From Clostridium_F caseinilyticum (GTDB lineage Bacteria > Bacillota > Clostridia > Clostridiales > Clostridiaceae), in NCBI RefSeq assembly GCF_046127645.1, contig NZ_CP175919.1: 64,000 nucleotides of DNA; one strand, given 5' to 3'. This document shows, piece by piece, positions 32,452-40,577 of the stretch (its first letter is position 1; each line of letters begins with the position of its first letter). The notes beneath the pieces were generated by a model, which was given only the letters and a program-made list of their open reading frames with translations, had not been told where the DNA came from and did no database searches. The position numbers and the translations under genes were made by a program.

Positions 32452-32545
32452 AAAAAAGGCTTTATTCCTAAGATAATTTACATCTAAAGCCACATAATAA
32501 TATTATAACCTAAATAGCTTTAAATAGAGGAATATTAGCCTTTTT
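32452..32545 (-). terminator. Terminator-like nested hairpin after the ECF S-component gene
   Basis: AAAAAGGCTTTATTCCT pairs with AGGAATATTAGCCTTTTT (one indel), enclosing CTAAAGC / GCTTTA. On the minus strand the outer stem ends in a T run. It is unusually long for a terminator and could be a small palindromic repeat that also terminates. Confidence 0.65.
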
Positions 32546-32594
32546 ATATGCTTTTTTAAATTTATTTTTAAATGATATTTTAAATATATTTTTA

Positions 32595-33101
32595 TTATTT
32601 TGAGAAAGTTCTTGGAATTAGTTTTATGTTTAATGTTTTAGATAATGCATTCACTAAAACAAATGCAATTATACCATCTATTAAATGATGTAGAATAGAT
32701 CCTACTCCTACAGCAACTAATATTTTATATAGTGTAAATCCAAAAGGAATCACTGCTATAGCTTCTAATGCTCCGTGTATAGGTGCTGTTATAATTATTA
32801 CTTTTTTAAAAGGCACACCTTTTTTTATAAGAATAGCTCCAATAAGACCAACAAATGTATGCATAAATGCTCTAGCTGCTACTACTAAAGGAGTAGATAC
32901 TAAAAAACCTAGAGTAGAACCTAAGCCTACCATTACTGCTGAAGCTGGACCTAAAAGCATAGCTACAAATAAAGGTACATGAGACGCTAAGGTAGCTGTA
33001 AAAGGTCCTAATTGAATTTTTAAAAATCCAAAAGCTAATGGAATTACTATAGCTAAAGCAGTTAAAACTGCAGCATAGGTCATTTTTTTTACATTTTTCA
33101 T
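32595..33101 (-). CDS. ECF transporter S component, substrate not assigned
   Basis: The 168-residue membrane protein has five to six hydrophobic helices and the N-terminal KKMTYAAVLTALAIVIPLAF typical of ECF substrate-binding subunits. It then has the loop LGPFTATLASHVPLFVAMLL, seen in several vitamin-specific S components. It would work with the shared EcfA/EcfA'/EcfT module, which is not in the window, to import a vitamin. A niacin- or folate-type role is possible but cannot be decided. Start ATG follows AGGAGGATAAAAA, and an inverted repeat precedes it. Confidence 0.8.
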   Translation of the reverse strand: MKNVKKMTYAAVLTALAIVIPLAFGFLKIQLGPFTATLASHVPLFVAMLLGPASAVMVGLGSTLGFLVSTPLVVAARAFMHTFVGLIGAILIKKGVPFKKVIIITAPIHGALEAIAVIPFGFTLYKILVAVGVGSILHHLIDGIIAFVLVNALSKTLNIKLIPRTFSK

Positions 33102-33125
33102 TTTTTATCCTCCTGTATAGCTAAG

Positions 33126-33145
33126 TGTATATACATGAGTATACA
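33126..33145 (-). promoter_or_regulatory. Candidate operator ahead of the ECF S-component gene
   Basis: TGTATA-N8-TATACA lies 25 bases upstream of the start codon, overlapping the likely transcript start. Vitamin uptake genes are often under a dedicated repressor such as NiaR or BirA, but the sequence does not identify which. Confidence 0.35.
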
Positions 33146-33279
33146 TCATTTTTTTCTTTTTGTAAATATACTCTTTACTTATCCATAAAAAATTATATAA
33201 ATATCTGTTTAATAATTAAATTTTAATTAATTCATTTTTAATACATATACTTCTATTTCATTCTTGATAAATATATATT

Positions 33280-33395
33280 TATTTTATTCTATGACTATCC
33301 ACCCTAATATGCCTATCTTCTTTAAAATAGAAGTAAAAAGCAGCTACATTCCTAATTAACCATTTTATAAGCATTAGTTAAAGCAAACACTTCCT
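33280..33395 (-). mobile_element. Degraded IS200/IS605-type right-end remnant R1
   Basis: The segment ATGACTATCC…CTAATATGCC…ATCTTCTTTAAA…AGTAAA…CTAC…CCTAATTAACC aligns over about 115 bases with the better preserved copy at 55927-56055. Compared with that copy it has lost several pairs of its main hairpin. No transposase reading frame is nearby. It lies just upstream of the selenoprotein promoter region. Confidence 0.5.
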
Positions 33396-33478
33396 TTGAA
33401 TCCAAAATCTTTATTTATAAAAACTGTATATGTATTATATAAATTATTCAAATTCATTATTAATATAATTTATATCTA

Positions 33479-33530
33479 TTGACAGTATCTATAAAATATA
33501 CTAATATGTAAATATACCCTATATGGGTAT
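33479..33530 (+). promoter_or_regulatory. Selenoprotein gene promoter with perfect CsoR/CstR-type operator
   Basis: TTGACA (33479-33484), 17 bases, TAATAT (33502-33507) form a sigma-A-like promoter. Seven bases on is ATACCCTATATGGGTAT (33514-33530), a perfect 6-bp inverted repeat with 5-bp spacer, ending at the ribosome site GGAGGTG. ATACCC/GGGTAT half-sites are the form bound by CsoR-family repressors, including CstR. The gene at 11687 in this window encodes such a repressor and has a similar, weaker site at the same place. Confidence 0.6.
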
Positions 33531-33545
33531 GGAGGTGTATATACT

Positions 33546-33848
33546 ATGATAAAAATAGATGAAAAATCATTAAAAGTAGCAAAAGAAAAAAACTCAAGTT
33601 TTATAATAAATTTAATCACTACAACCTGTGGTGGATGAGGTTCTAATGGATCTCAGATCCACAATCTCAGTGTTGAGGTTTCAAAAAAAGTTCCTAAAAA
33701 AAATTTTTTTAATACTTTTGAATATGAAGGTATAAAAGTATTTATAAATAAGTCTCTAAAACTAGGAGACGAAATATTAATTTATCAAAAACTTAAACTG
33801 CCTTTTATAGGTGCTATATATGGAGCTAGGGGAATAATAATACCTTAA
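33546..33848 (+). CDS. Small selenoprotein with in-frame UGA (TCGGU motif; HesB-like / CC/Se-motif type)
   Basis: From ATG at 33546 (GGAGGTG 8 bases ahead) the frame runs 100 codons to TAA, interrupted only by TGA at 33636-33638. Read as selenocysteine this gives TTTCGGUGSNGSQIHNLSVE. The codons after it read as normal protein (LKLGDEILIYQKLKLPFIGA) with no other stop. A hairpin GTGGAT…ATCCAC (33631-33662), with GAG/CTC inside, spans the UGA and the bases after it, where a bacterial SECIS must lie. The shape recalls the small HesB-like selenoproteins and the CC/Se-motif family. A redox or metal-sulfur/selenium role is likely but unproven. It requires selA, selB, selC and selD elsewhere. Confidence 0.82.
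33631..33662 (+). promoter_or_regulatory. Candidate bacterial SECIS hairpin
   Basis: GTGGAT and ATCCAC form the lower stem and GAG/CTC an upper one, with an apical loop GTTCTAATGGAT. The UGA lies at the 5' base of the stem, as in fdhF-type bSECIS elements read by SelB. An alternative small stem, GGATC/GATCC, is possible. Confidence 0.55.
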
Positions 33849-33910
33849 ATAATATTTTAATTAAAATAATCAAAACATAAAACATGTAAATATATTCTTA
33901 ATTAAAATTA

Positions 33911-33960
33911 AACAGCTATAAATTTGAAATTTAATCTTTCAAGTTTATAGCTGTTACTTT
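33911..33960. terminator. Terminator between the selenoprotein gene and the NifX-like gene
   Basis: AACAGCTATAAATTTGAAA pairs with TTTCAAGTTTATAGCTGTT (one mismatch) around a 7-base loop, followed by ACTTTTT. The two flanking genes converge on it. Confidence 0.8.
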
Positions 33961-34041
33961 TTAACATATATTATTTATATAAATTTTTATTATATGAAAA
34001 TCTCTGCAGAGCACAAATTCCATATAAAAATAAGAACAATT

Positions 34042-34332
34042 TTATGTTAGTTTATAAATAAAATCTTTTAATCTTTCACTATCATTTAAAACAACTACAT
34101 GGAAATTATTTTCCTTTAATTTTAAATTAAGGTTATTAGATATACCTAATGTAATAATAGTATTTACATCCTGTTTCTTTAAAAATTCTACTATATTTTC
34201 TTCAGTCTTTTTTATAATAGCATGTTTTTCTATAAACTTATCTTCTTTTAGAGTATAGAGCGCAAATTCGTTAGTGTCTTCCTCTAGTCCACAAATTTCA
34301 TTTTCTTCTATTGGAATAACTATATTTTTCAT
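34042..34332 (-). CDS. NifX/NifB-like small protein
   Basis: The 96-residue protein resembles the dinitrogenase iron-molybdenum cofactor biosynthesis (NifX / C-terminal NifB) domain. It starts with a strand KNIVIPIEENEI, then NEFALYTLKEDKF, then VNTIITLGISNNLNLKLKEN, where the family has its G-I-G turn, and ends in a short helix. Many non-nitrogen-fixing anaerobes carry such proteins with unknown roles in metal-sulfur chemistry. I use the ATG at 34332 (GGGTGTTTAT ahead) rather than the upstream GTG. It converges with the selenoprotein gene. The call is moderate because the domain is short. Confidence 0.6.
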   Translation of the reverse strand: MKNIVIPIEENEICGLEEDTNEFALYTLKEDKFIEKHAIIKKTEENIVEFLKKQDVNTIITLGISNNLNLKLKENNFHVVVLNDSERLKDFIYKLT

Positions 34333-34389
34333 ATAAACACCCACTATCTTAAAAAGAATTTTATTGCAGAAACATATCTGAATTTAAAG

Positions 34390-34600
34390 TTATCTGAACC
34401 TCTCACGACTAAAGTCACAAGGTTCTTATCCAAATTTCTTTTGGATAGCCGACAAATGCTAAAGCATTGCTGATTGACACCAAATCACTGGTTTGGTTTT
34501 TCTAAGACTTTATCGGTGAAGACTTACGTTGAAATCATTAACACCCTGATGGGTTTATCATCTCAGCTCAGTTCAAAACCGTATGCCCCTAAATTTAAGT
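34390..34600 (-). mobile_element. Solo IS200/IS605 right end with omega-RNA-like fold and tnpB tail (R2)
   Basis: On the minus strand the segment begins with a coding tail reading LNLGAYGFELS-stop (stop at 34565-34563), like the end of a TnpB protein. It continues through a series of hairpins (ACCAAA/TTTGGT, AATGCT/AGCATT, TATCCAAA/TTTGGATA) and ends in GAACCTTGTGACTTTAGTCG followed by TGAGAGGTTC (34425-34396). That last hairpin is the usual 3' end of IS605-type right ends and of their guide RNAs. No body of tnpB or tnpA remains. It lies between the NifX-like and nucleoside hydrolase genes. Confidence 0.6.
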
Positions 34601-34702
34601 AGTTTAGATTATAGACCTATGATATTTAATTGTTATATAAAATTTAAATAATTATAAATTTTTCTAATAATAAATTGAATATAAACTTAAAAATTGTTTC
34701 CT

Positions 34703-35572
34703 CTATAGTTTTCCCCACTTTTCAATAAGAATACTATTAAATTTATCTAAATCTATTATTTTATTTGGCATATTTACTTTAAAGCCCTTATCTTCTTCAC
34801 TTAAAGTTATAATTCCAGATTTTAAATCTTCTATATTAGGTTTTATATAAACAAAATTTTCATTAAATATTTCCTTATTTGTTATATACATAGCTGCCGC
34901 TGCATCCCAATTGCAAAAGGCTTTTATATTAAAAGTTTTTTCCATAGAATTAAACCAAGGCTCTATTTCTTCATATGCACCTCTTAATACTTCACTTGAA
35001 CTATTTTTAAGTGTATTTAACTCTTTTTCCCTAAATAAAGCCTGAAGAGTAACATGTCCATCTAATATAGTTATATCTGCTCCTGAAGTTAAAACACTAT
35101 AAGATGCTTCATAGTCACAGGATAAATTTAATTCTTTAACCTCTACCCCTGAAATGATTAAAGGTTTTGTGATTCCACCCATTATAACAATATTTTTTAC
35201 ATTTTTATAAAAATTTTCATCATATAAATATGCTCCATATAAATTAGACATAGAACCTGTAGCAAGTATAGTTATTTCTCCTTTGTACCTACTAGCATTT
35301 ATAGCTAAGAATTTGGCAGCTTCGCTAATTCTTCCCACTTTTAAATCTCCGCCTTTAAAAATAGGTTTATACTCTTTGTCTAAAAGGTTCATAATTCTAA
35401 GATTATTTTCATGAACTTCTTCCACAGTGCCATTTCCGTGAGTTGATGTTAAACCAATTAGTTCTACCTCTTCATTACCTATAAGATACATTAAAGTCAA
35501 GCCATCATCTACGTCTTTATTTTTAAGTCCCATGGTGTTATCACAATCATAAATAATCCTATACCTATGCAT
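34703..35572 (-). CDS. Inosine-uridine-preferring nucleoside hydrolase family protein
   Basis: The protein, about 289 residues, splits nucleosides into base and ribose. The Ca2+-binding N-terminal motif reads YDCDNTMGLKNKDVDDGLTL, with a short insertion compared with the usual DTDPGxDDA, so the metal site may be altered in geometry. GLTSTHGNGTVE and VIMGGITKP follow as expected. The late Ca2+ Asp is probably in FCNWDAAAAMYI. The second ATG (35572) is 9 bases from GGAG and is preferred to that at 35578. It shares an operon with the deformylase gene 18 bases upstream. Confidence 0.85.
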   Translation of the reverse strand: MHRYRIIYDCDNTMGLKNKDVDDGLTLMYLIGNEEVELIGLTSTHGNGTVEEVHENNLRIMNLLDKEYKPIFKGGDLKVGRISEAAKFLAINASRYKGEITILATGSMSNLYGAYLYDENFYKNVKNIVIMGGITKPLIISGVEVKELNLSCDYEASYSVLTSGADITILDGHVTLQALFREKELNTLKNSSSEVLRGAYEEIEPWFNSMEKTFNIKAFCNWDAAAAMYITNKEIFNENFVYIKPNIEDLKSGIITLSEEDKGFKVNMPNKIIDLDKFNSILIEKWGKL

Positions 35573-35590
35573 TAGCATTCTCTCCTTTTT

Positions 35591-36079
35591 TTATTCTATT
35601 TGTTCTATTTTGTATACCTTTTTAGCCTTATCTATATAAACTATGCCATCTAAATGATCATACTCATGGCAAAAAGCATCCTTTAGTAAACCTGTTGCTT
35701 CATAGGTAACTTTTTCACCTTTTTCATTTAATCCTTCTATAGTAATTTTTCTAGGTCTAATTACTATACCTTCATAACCAGGATAACTTAAGCATCCCTC
35801 CTGACTTTCTTCTTTCCCTATTCTTTTTAGAAACTTAGGATTTATAAAAATTATAGGTTCTTGTCCATCTCTTAAATCTATAATGAAAATTCTTCTTAAA
35901 TAGCCTATTTGAGGTGCTGCAAGGCCAATACCAGTGCCTGCATATAAAGTATCCTTTAAATCTTCCACAATACCTCTAATTTCATCATCAATACATTCTA
36001 CTTTTTTACTAACTCTTTTTAAAGTTTTATTTCCAACTTGTAATATCTCTTTTACTGCCATAATAACGCTTAAAGCCAA
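35591..36079 (-). CDS. def: Peptide deformylase
   Basis: The protein, up to 162 residues, removes the formyl group from new proteins. All three family motifs are present: GIGLAAPQIG, EGCLSYPG with the metal Cys, and HEYDHLDG with the two metal His and catalytic Glu. The start is uncertain: TTG at 36079 lies 12 bases after AAAGGAGGG, while the more family-like ATG at 36061 (MAVKEILQVGNK) is 30 bases from that site. Most Clostridia have more than one deformylase; this one is outside the usual priA-def-fmt cluster. It heads a probable two-gene unit with the nucleoside hydrolase. Confidence 0.94.
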   Translation of the reverse strand: MALSVIMAVKEILQVGNKTLKRVSKKVECIDDEIRGIVEDLKDTLYAGTGIGLAAPQIGYLRRIFIIDLRDGQEPIIFINPKFLKRIGKEESQEGCLSYPGYEGIVIRPRKITIEGLNEKGEKVTYEATGLLKDAFCHEYDHLDGIVYIDKAKKVYKIEQIE

Positions 36080-36274
36080 AGCTTTAAAACTCCCTCCTTT
36101 TTCTTATGTATAACTAAATTATACCTAATATTCAAGAAAAATGCGAGATTATTATAGGGAATACAAAATTTAAAGTATTAGTTACTTATCTTTATATTCG
36201 TATTTTAAATTAAAATGCTTACTTTAATATATGTACAAATATAAAATTTTATTAAAACTATTTTTTCCATATCT
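36080..36274. other. Intergenic stretch, first part of a 340-bp gap
   Basis: AT-rich, no gene, presumably holding the def promoter. The rest of the gap is the half-repeat at 36275-36361 and the atpD terminator. Confidence 0.35.
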
Positions 36275-36361
36275 TTTTAATGCAGTCAAATTTAGAACTC
36301 CTTAGCGAAATGAATTGCCTTATAAATATATTATTTATATTTGGAGAATTAAAATTAAATC
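36275..36361. repeat. Solo right arm of palindrome family P4
   Basis: TTTTAATGCAGTCAAATTTA and the following AAATGAATTGCCTTATAAAT and TATTATTTATATTT match the right arm of P4 (30904-30990) at about 80% of positions. The left arm and the GGACGTG centre are absent, so this is a truncated copy. Confidence 0.7.
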
Positions 36362-36390
36362 TTTTTTCATTGTAAAAATTTCTACATATA

Positions 36391-36420
36391 AAAAAAGCAG
36401 CGAAATTTCGCTGCTTTTTT
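36391..36420 (-). terminator. Intrinsic terminator of the V-ATPase operon
   Basis: AAAAAAGCAGCGAAA and TTTCGCTGCTTTTTT form a perfect palindrome with T runs on both strands. Its edge touches the last base of the atpD stop codon. Confidence 0.93.
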
Positions 36421-37070
36421 TATACCATGCTACCTTGTTTTTCTTCCATCATACTCTTAATTTTCATAAGTCTTGTTACTGTACTTCTTTCATTCTCATC
36501 TAACTTCATTTGTATAAATCTTATAGTTTCTTCTAGTTGAGGTATAGTCATATATTCCAAAGCGTTAACCCTTCTTCTAGTTTTCTCAATTTCATCTGCC
36601 ATTAGTTGACACGCCTTTTCAACTTTAGCTAACTCTAAAAGTTTAGGTATTATACCGTATAGCTTTTCTATAGCACCATCTAATTCAGCAGAAGTATTTG
36701 CAAAGCCATAAGGAAATATACTTCCTTTATCTCCTTCTAACTTTCTTTTGAAGTCAAATACAGGTACATTAACACTCATTATGTTTTGCTTTTTAACATC
36801 CACAGAAATACTTTCCTTTGGATAAGCTACGGCTTCCTCTAAAAATTCCGGAGACATAACCGCACTAGCCATTAAAAAGTCTTTAAAAGATCCTTCCAAT
36901 TCCTTTTCTACGTCTTTTCTAAGTTCATTATTCTTTTTTATCATATCTATAAATCTTCTCATAAGCTCATCTTGCTTATCTTTTAAGAGTTTATGTCCTC
37001 TTGTAGCTGTTGTTAACCTCTTTTTAAGTTTAGTGAGCTCCATTCTAGTAGGATTTACATTTAATTTCAT
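36420..37070 (-). CDS. atpD: V-type ATP synthase subunit D
   Basis: The protein, about 216 residues, forms the long coiled coil of the central rotor shaft, passing through the A3B3 ring. The N-terminus MKLNVNPTRMELTKLKKRL and the helical C-terminal part with EKTRRRVNALEYMTIPQLEE are the family hallmarks. I take the ATG at 37070; an in-frame GTG at 37079 fits the family less well. It is the last gene of the nine-gene operon, 28 bases after atpB, and its stop runs into the terminator. Confidence 0.95.
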   Translation of the reverse strand: MKLNVNPTRMELTKLKKRLTTATRGHKLLKDKQDELMRRFIDMIKKNNELRKDVEKELEGSFKDFLMASAVMSPEFLEEAVAYPKESISVDVKKQNIMSVNVPVFDFKRKLEGDKGSIFPYGFANTSAELDGAIEKLYGIIPKLLELAKVEKACQLMADEIEKTRRRVNALEYMTIPQLEETIRFIQMKLDENERSTVTRLMKIKSMMEEKQGSMV

Positions 37071-37098
37071 AAAGATCACTCATCCCTTTTAATGGTTA

Positions 37099-38484
37099 TT
37101 ATTTGCTTTCTTCAGCTTTACTTAAATATTTTTCTAAATATTCGTCTCTTATTCTCTTAAGCTCTGACTTAGGTAAGATAGTTAACAATTTCCATCCAAG
37201 ATTTAATGTTTCTTCTATAGTTCTATTTGTTGTGAATCCTTGAGATACATATTCTCCTTCAAAGGCATCTGCAAATTTAGCATATAATTTATCTGCATCG
37301 GATAATGCAGATTCACCAAGTATTACAGACAACTCTTTAGCTTGCTTACCTTGTGCATAAGCTGCAAATAGTTGGTTCATTGTATCTGCATGATCCTCTC
37401 TAGTTTTACCTTTACCTATACCTTTATCTTTAAGCCTTGATAAGGAAGGTAATACATCTATTGGAGGCATTATACCTTTTTTGTATAATTCCCTACTTAG
37501 TATTATTTGTCCTTCTGTTATATATCCTGTTAAGTCTGGAATTGGGTGAGTCTTATCATCTTCAGGCATTGTAAGTATAGGAATTTGTGTTATAGAACCT
37601 TCTTTCCCTAATATTCTTCCAGCTCTTTCATATAAAGTTGAAAGGTCTGTATATAAATACCCTGGATATCCACGTCTACCTGGAACCTCTTTTCTAGCAG
37701 CAGATACTTCACGAAGAGCTTCACAGTAATTTGTTATATCAGTCATTATAACAAGTACGTGCATTCCTTTTTCAAAAGCTAAGTATTCAGCCGCAGTAAG
37801 TGCCATTCTAGGTGTAGCAATTCTTTCTATAGCTGGATCATTAGCTAAGTTTATAAATAAAACCGCTCTATCTATAGCTCCTGTTTTGGTAAAGTCATCA
37901 ATAAAATATTGAGCTTCTTCAAAAGTTGTACCTATCGCAGCAAATACAACGGCAAATTTTGAATCCGAATTTAAAACCTTTGCCTGTCTTGCAATTTGAG
38001 CCGCAAGTTCTGCATGAGGAAGACCAGATCCTGAGAAAACAGGAAGCTTTTGTCCTCTAACTAAAGTATTAAGTCCATCTATAGCTGAAACCCCAGTTTG
38101 AATAAACTCATCTGGATAGTTTCTTGCCACTGGATTTATAGGTGTACCATTTATATCTAATTTTTTATCAGGAATTATTTTAGGACCACCGTCTTTTGGG
38201 TTTCCAAGTCCATCAAATACTCTTCCTAACATATCTTCAGAAACACCTAATTCTAGAGGTTTGCCTAAGAATTTAACTTTAGCTCCTTTAATGTTTATTC
38301 CAGCTGAACCTTCAAATAATTGAACTAAGGCTTTATCTTTATTTATTTCTAAAACTCTTCCACGTCTTTGTTCTCCGTTATGAAGTTCTATTTCAACAAG
38401 TTCATCAAAACTAACTCCTTCTACTTGATCAACCAGCATAAGTGGTCCAACTACTTCTTTAACTGTTCTGTATTCCTTAAGCAT
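37099..38484 (-). CDS. atpB: V-type ATP synthase subunit B (non-catalytic)
   Basis: The 461-residue subunit alternates with subunit A in the V1 head. In place of a working Walker A loop it has LPVFSGSGLPHAELAAQIA, the usual non-catalytic form. Other family stretches are DGLGNPKDGGPKI, GRRGYPGYLYTDLSTLYERA and PDLTGYITEGQIIL. Its start overlaps the end of atpA by 8 bases, with the ribosome site GGAGGTATA inside atpA. Length and order are normal. Confidence 0.97.
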   Translation of the reverse strand: MLKEYRTVKEVVGPLMLVDQVEGVSFDELVEIELHNGEQRRGRVLEINKDKALVQLFEGSAGINIKGAKVKFLGKPLELGVSEDMLGRVFDGLGNPKDGGPKIIPDKKLDINGTPINPVARNYPDEFIQTGVSAIDGLNTLVRGQKLPVFSGSGLPHAELAAQIARQAKVLNSDSKFAVVFAAIGTTFEEAQYFIDDFTKTGAIDRAVLFINLANDPAIERIATPRMALTAAEYLAFEKGMHVLVIMTDITNYCEALREVSAARKEVPGRRGYPGYLYTDLSTLYERAGRILGKEGSITQIPILTMPEDDKTHPIPDLTGYITEGQIILSRELYKKGIMPPIDVLPSLSRLKDKGIGKGKTREDHADTMNQLFAAYAQGKQAKELSVILGESALSDADKLYAKFADAFEGEYVSQGFTTNRTIEETLNLGWKLLTILPKSELKRIRDEYLEKYLSKAEESK

Positions 38485-40249
38485 TCATTATACCTCCTTT
38501 GCTGATTAATTCATCTATTATACCTGTCAATTCATTAAATATTCCGTCTATATTTTCTATATTCTCCTCTGAAACATATTTCGATCTTGCTATCTTATCT
38601 CTAACTTCTAAATCTAAAAGTTCTTTTAAGTATATGCCTGCATTTAATGCTCTTTGAGCTTCATCATAGAAGAATAGAACTAGTTTTAACATCTTATATT
38701 GCTTTCCTAAAGAAGCATAAGTATCTATTTCGTGGAAGGCATTTTGTTGAAGATAATCTTCTCTTAAAGATTTTGCAACTTCAAGCTTTAATCTATCTTT
38801 TTCTGATAAAGCATCTATACCTACAAGTCTAACTATTTCCTCTAAGTTAGCTTCTTCTTGAAGAAGTGACATAGCTCTTGTTCTAAGTTCTGTCCAATCA
38901 GACGCTACATTCTCATCCATCCAAGGGCTTATTTTTTCTAAATATAATGAATAAGAATTTAACCAATTTATAGCTGGGAAATGTCTTCTATATGCAAGTT
39001 GAGAATCTAATCCCCAGAATACTTTAACTATTCTTAGAGTAGCTTGTGTAACAGGTTCTGATAAGTCTCCACCTGGAGGTGATACAGCTCCTATAACTGT
39101 TAGAGCTCCTTCTCTTTGATCAGCTCCTAAAGATAATACTTTACCTGCTCTTTCATAAAAATCTGCAGCTCTAGATCCTAAATAGGCTGGGTATCCTTCA
39201 TCACCAGGCATTTCTTCAAGCCTTCCTGACATTTCACGAAGAGCTTCTGCCCAACGAGATGTAGAATCTGCCATTAGTGCAACAGAGTATCCCATATCTC
39301 TAAAATATTCTCCTATAGTTATTCCAGTATATATAGAAGCTTCTCTGGCTGCAACTGGCATATTAGAAGTATTAGCTATAAGTACAGTTCTTTTCATTAA
39401 CGGTTCGCCAGTTTTTGGGTCTTTAAGTTCTGGGAATTCATTAAGAACGTCTGTCATTTCATTACCACGTTCTCCACAACCTATATAAACAACTATTTGA
39501 GCATCTGCCCATTTAGCTAATTGATGTTGTACAACAGTTTTTCCACTACCAAAAGGTCCTGGTACACACGCTGTTCCCCCTTTTGTAACTGGGAAGAATG
39601 TATCTATAACTCTTTGACCTGTTATCATAGGTTCCACTGGATTAAGTTTTCTACCGTAAGGTCTACCTCTTCTAACTGGCCATTTTTGCATCATCATTAA
39701 GTCAGAAAGTTTGTCTCCATCCTTAACTTTTGCAACAGTATCAACTATAGTGAAATCTCCTTCTTCTATAGTTTCTATAATTCCCTTTACACCATAAGGA
39801 ACCATTATTTTATGTTCTACTATAGAAGTTTCTTGAACAATACCTATTACATCTCCTGCTTCTACAGTATCTCCTACTTTTTTAACTGGAGTAAAGTGCC
39901 ACTTTTTATCTCTATCTAATGAATGAACTTCTACTCCTCTTGTTATAAAATCTCCTGCTTTTGCTTTTATAGCATTTAAAGGTCTTTGTATTCCATCAAA
40001 CATGGCCTCTATTAATCCAGGTCCTAATTCAACACTTAAAGGTTCTCCAGTAGTTATTACTGGATCTCCTGGTGCTAAACCTGCTGTTTCTTCGTAAACC
40101 TGAATTGAAGCTCTATCTTCTCTCATTTCTATTATTTCACCAATAAGACGTTTTTCACCAACTTTTACAACGTCATATATATTTGCCTCTTCCATTCCTT
40201 CAGCAACAACTAAAGGTCCAGATATCTTTAAAACACGTCCTGTCTTCAA
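38477..40249 (-). CDS. atpA: V-type ATP synthase subunit A (catalytic)
   Basis: The catalytic subunit of about 590 residues has Walker A GPFGSGKTVVQHQLAKWA, preceded by VTKGGTACVPG and followed by GCGERGNEMTDVLNEF and the ALMADSTSRWAEALREMSGR segment. The extra 'non-homologous' insert after residue 115 (HKIMVPYGVKGIIETIEEGD) is typical of V-type A subunits and absent from F-type beta. I prefer TTG at 40249 (MKTGRVLKISGPL), 9 bases after AAGGAAGG, over the GTG two codons earlier. Confidence 0.97.
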   Translation of the reverse strand: MKTGRVLKISGPLVVAEGMEEANIYDVVKVGEKRLIGEIIEMREDRASIQVYEETAGLAPGDPVITTGEPLSVELGPGLIEAMFDGIQRPLNAIKAKAGDFITRGVEVHSLDRDKKWHFTPVKKVGDTVEAGDVIGIVQETSIVEHKIMVPYGVKGIIETIEEGDFTIVDTVAKVKDGDKLSDLMMMQKWPVRRGRPYGRKLNPVEPMITGQRVIDTFFPVTKGGTACVPGPFGSGKTVVQHQLAKWADAQIVVYIGCGERGNEMTDVLNEFPELKDPKTGEPLMKRTVLIANTSNMPVAAREASIYTGITIGEYFRDMGYSVALMADSTSRWAEALREMSGRLEEMPGDEGYPAYLGSRAADFYERAGKVLSLGADQREGALTVIGAVSPPGGDLSEPVTQATLRIVKVFWGLDSQLAYRRHFPAINWLNSYSLYLEKISPWMDENVASDWTELRTRAMSLLQEEANLEEIVRLVGIDALSEKDRLKLEVAKSLREDYLQQNAFHEIDTYASLGKQYKMLKLVLFFYDEAQRALNAGIYLKELLDLEVRDKIARSKYVSEENIENIDGIFNELTGIIDELISKGGIMNA

Positions 40250-40268
40250 GTTCACCTACCTACCTTCC

Positions 40269-40577
40269 TTATAAAATATTAACACCAACTGCTTTTTCCA
40301 CGTTATCATTTATTCTCTGCATACCAATATTTAGAGAGCCCTGATTACTAGGAATAAGTATAACGGCAGGAATTAATTCTCTATTATATCTTTCAATAGT
40401 TTCTTCCAAATCCTTAGCTATTTGTTCTGTAACAAATATAATAGCATATTTTTCCGCGGCCATTTTATTGATAGTAATTCTTGCTTCATCTGGTTCATTA
40501 ACAGGATATACATCAACACCAAGAGCTTTAAAGGCCAATATAGAATCTTTGTCTCCAACTACACCTATTTTATACAT
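40269..40577 (-). CDS. V-type ATP synthase subunit F
   Basis: The 102-residue Rossmann-like rotor subunit binds subunit D. MYKIGVVGDKDSILAFKALG and IIFVTEQIAKDLEETI match the family. The ATG at 40577 overlaps the atpC stop, and it is preferred to the GTG at 40586. It lies between C and A, as in other clostridial and Enterococcus V-ATPase operons. Confidence 0.93.
   Translation of the reverse strand: MYKIGVVGDKDSILAFKALGVDVYPVNEPDEARITINKMAAEKYAIIFVTEQIAKDLEETIERYNRELIPAVILIPSNQGSLNIGMQRINDNVEKAVGVNIL

Noticed and set aside
33546..33638. Reading the 33546 frame as a 30-codon peptide ending at TGA, or as a pseudogene
   Set aside because: The 70 codons after TGA are open, protein-like and end in a clean TAA, and a hairpin sits at the UGA; selenocysteine explains all of this better.
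34380..34600. Group I intron / intact IStron 3' end
   Set aside because: The conserved P, Q, R and S core of group I introns is not visible; only the IS605-type right end can be supported.
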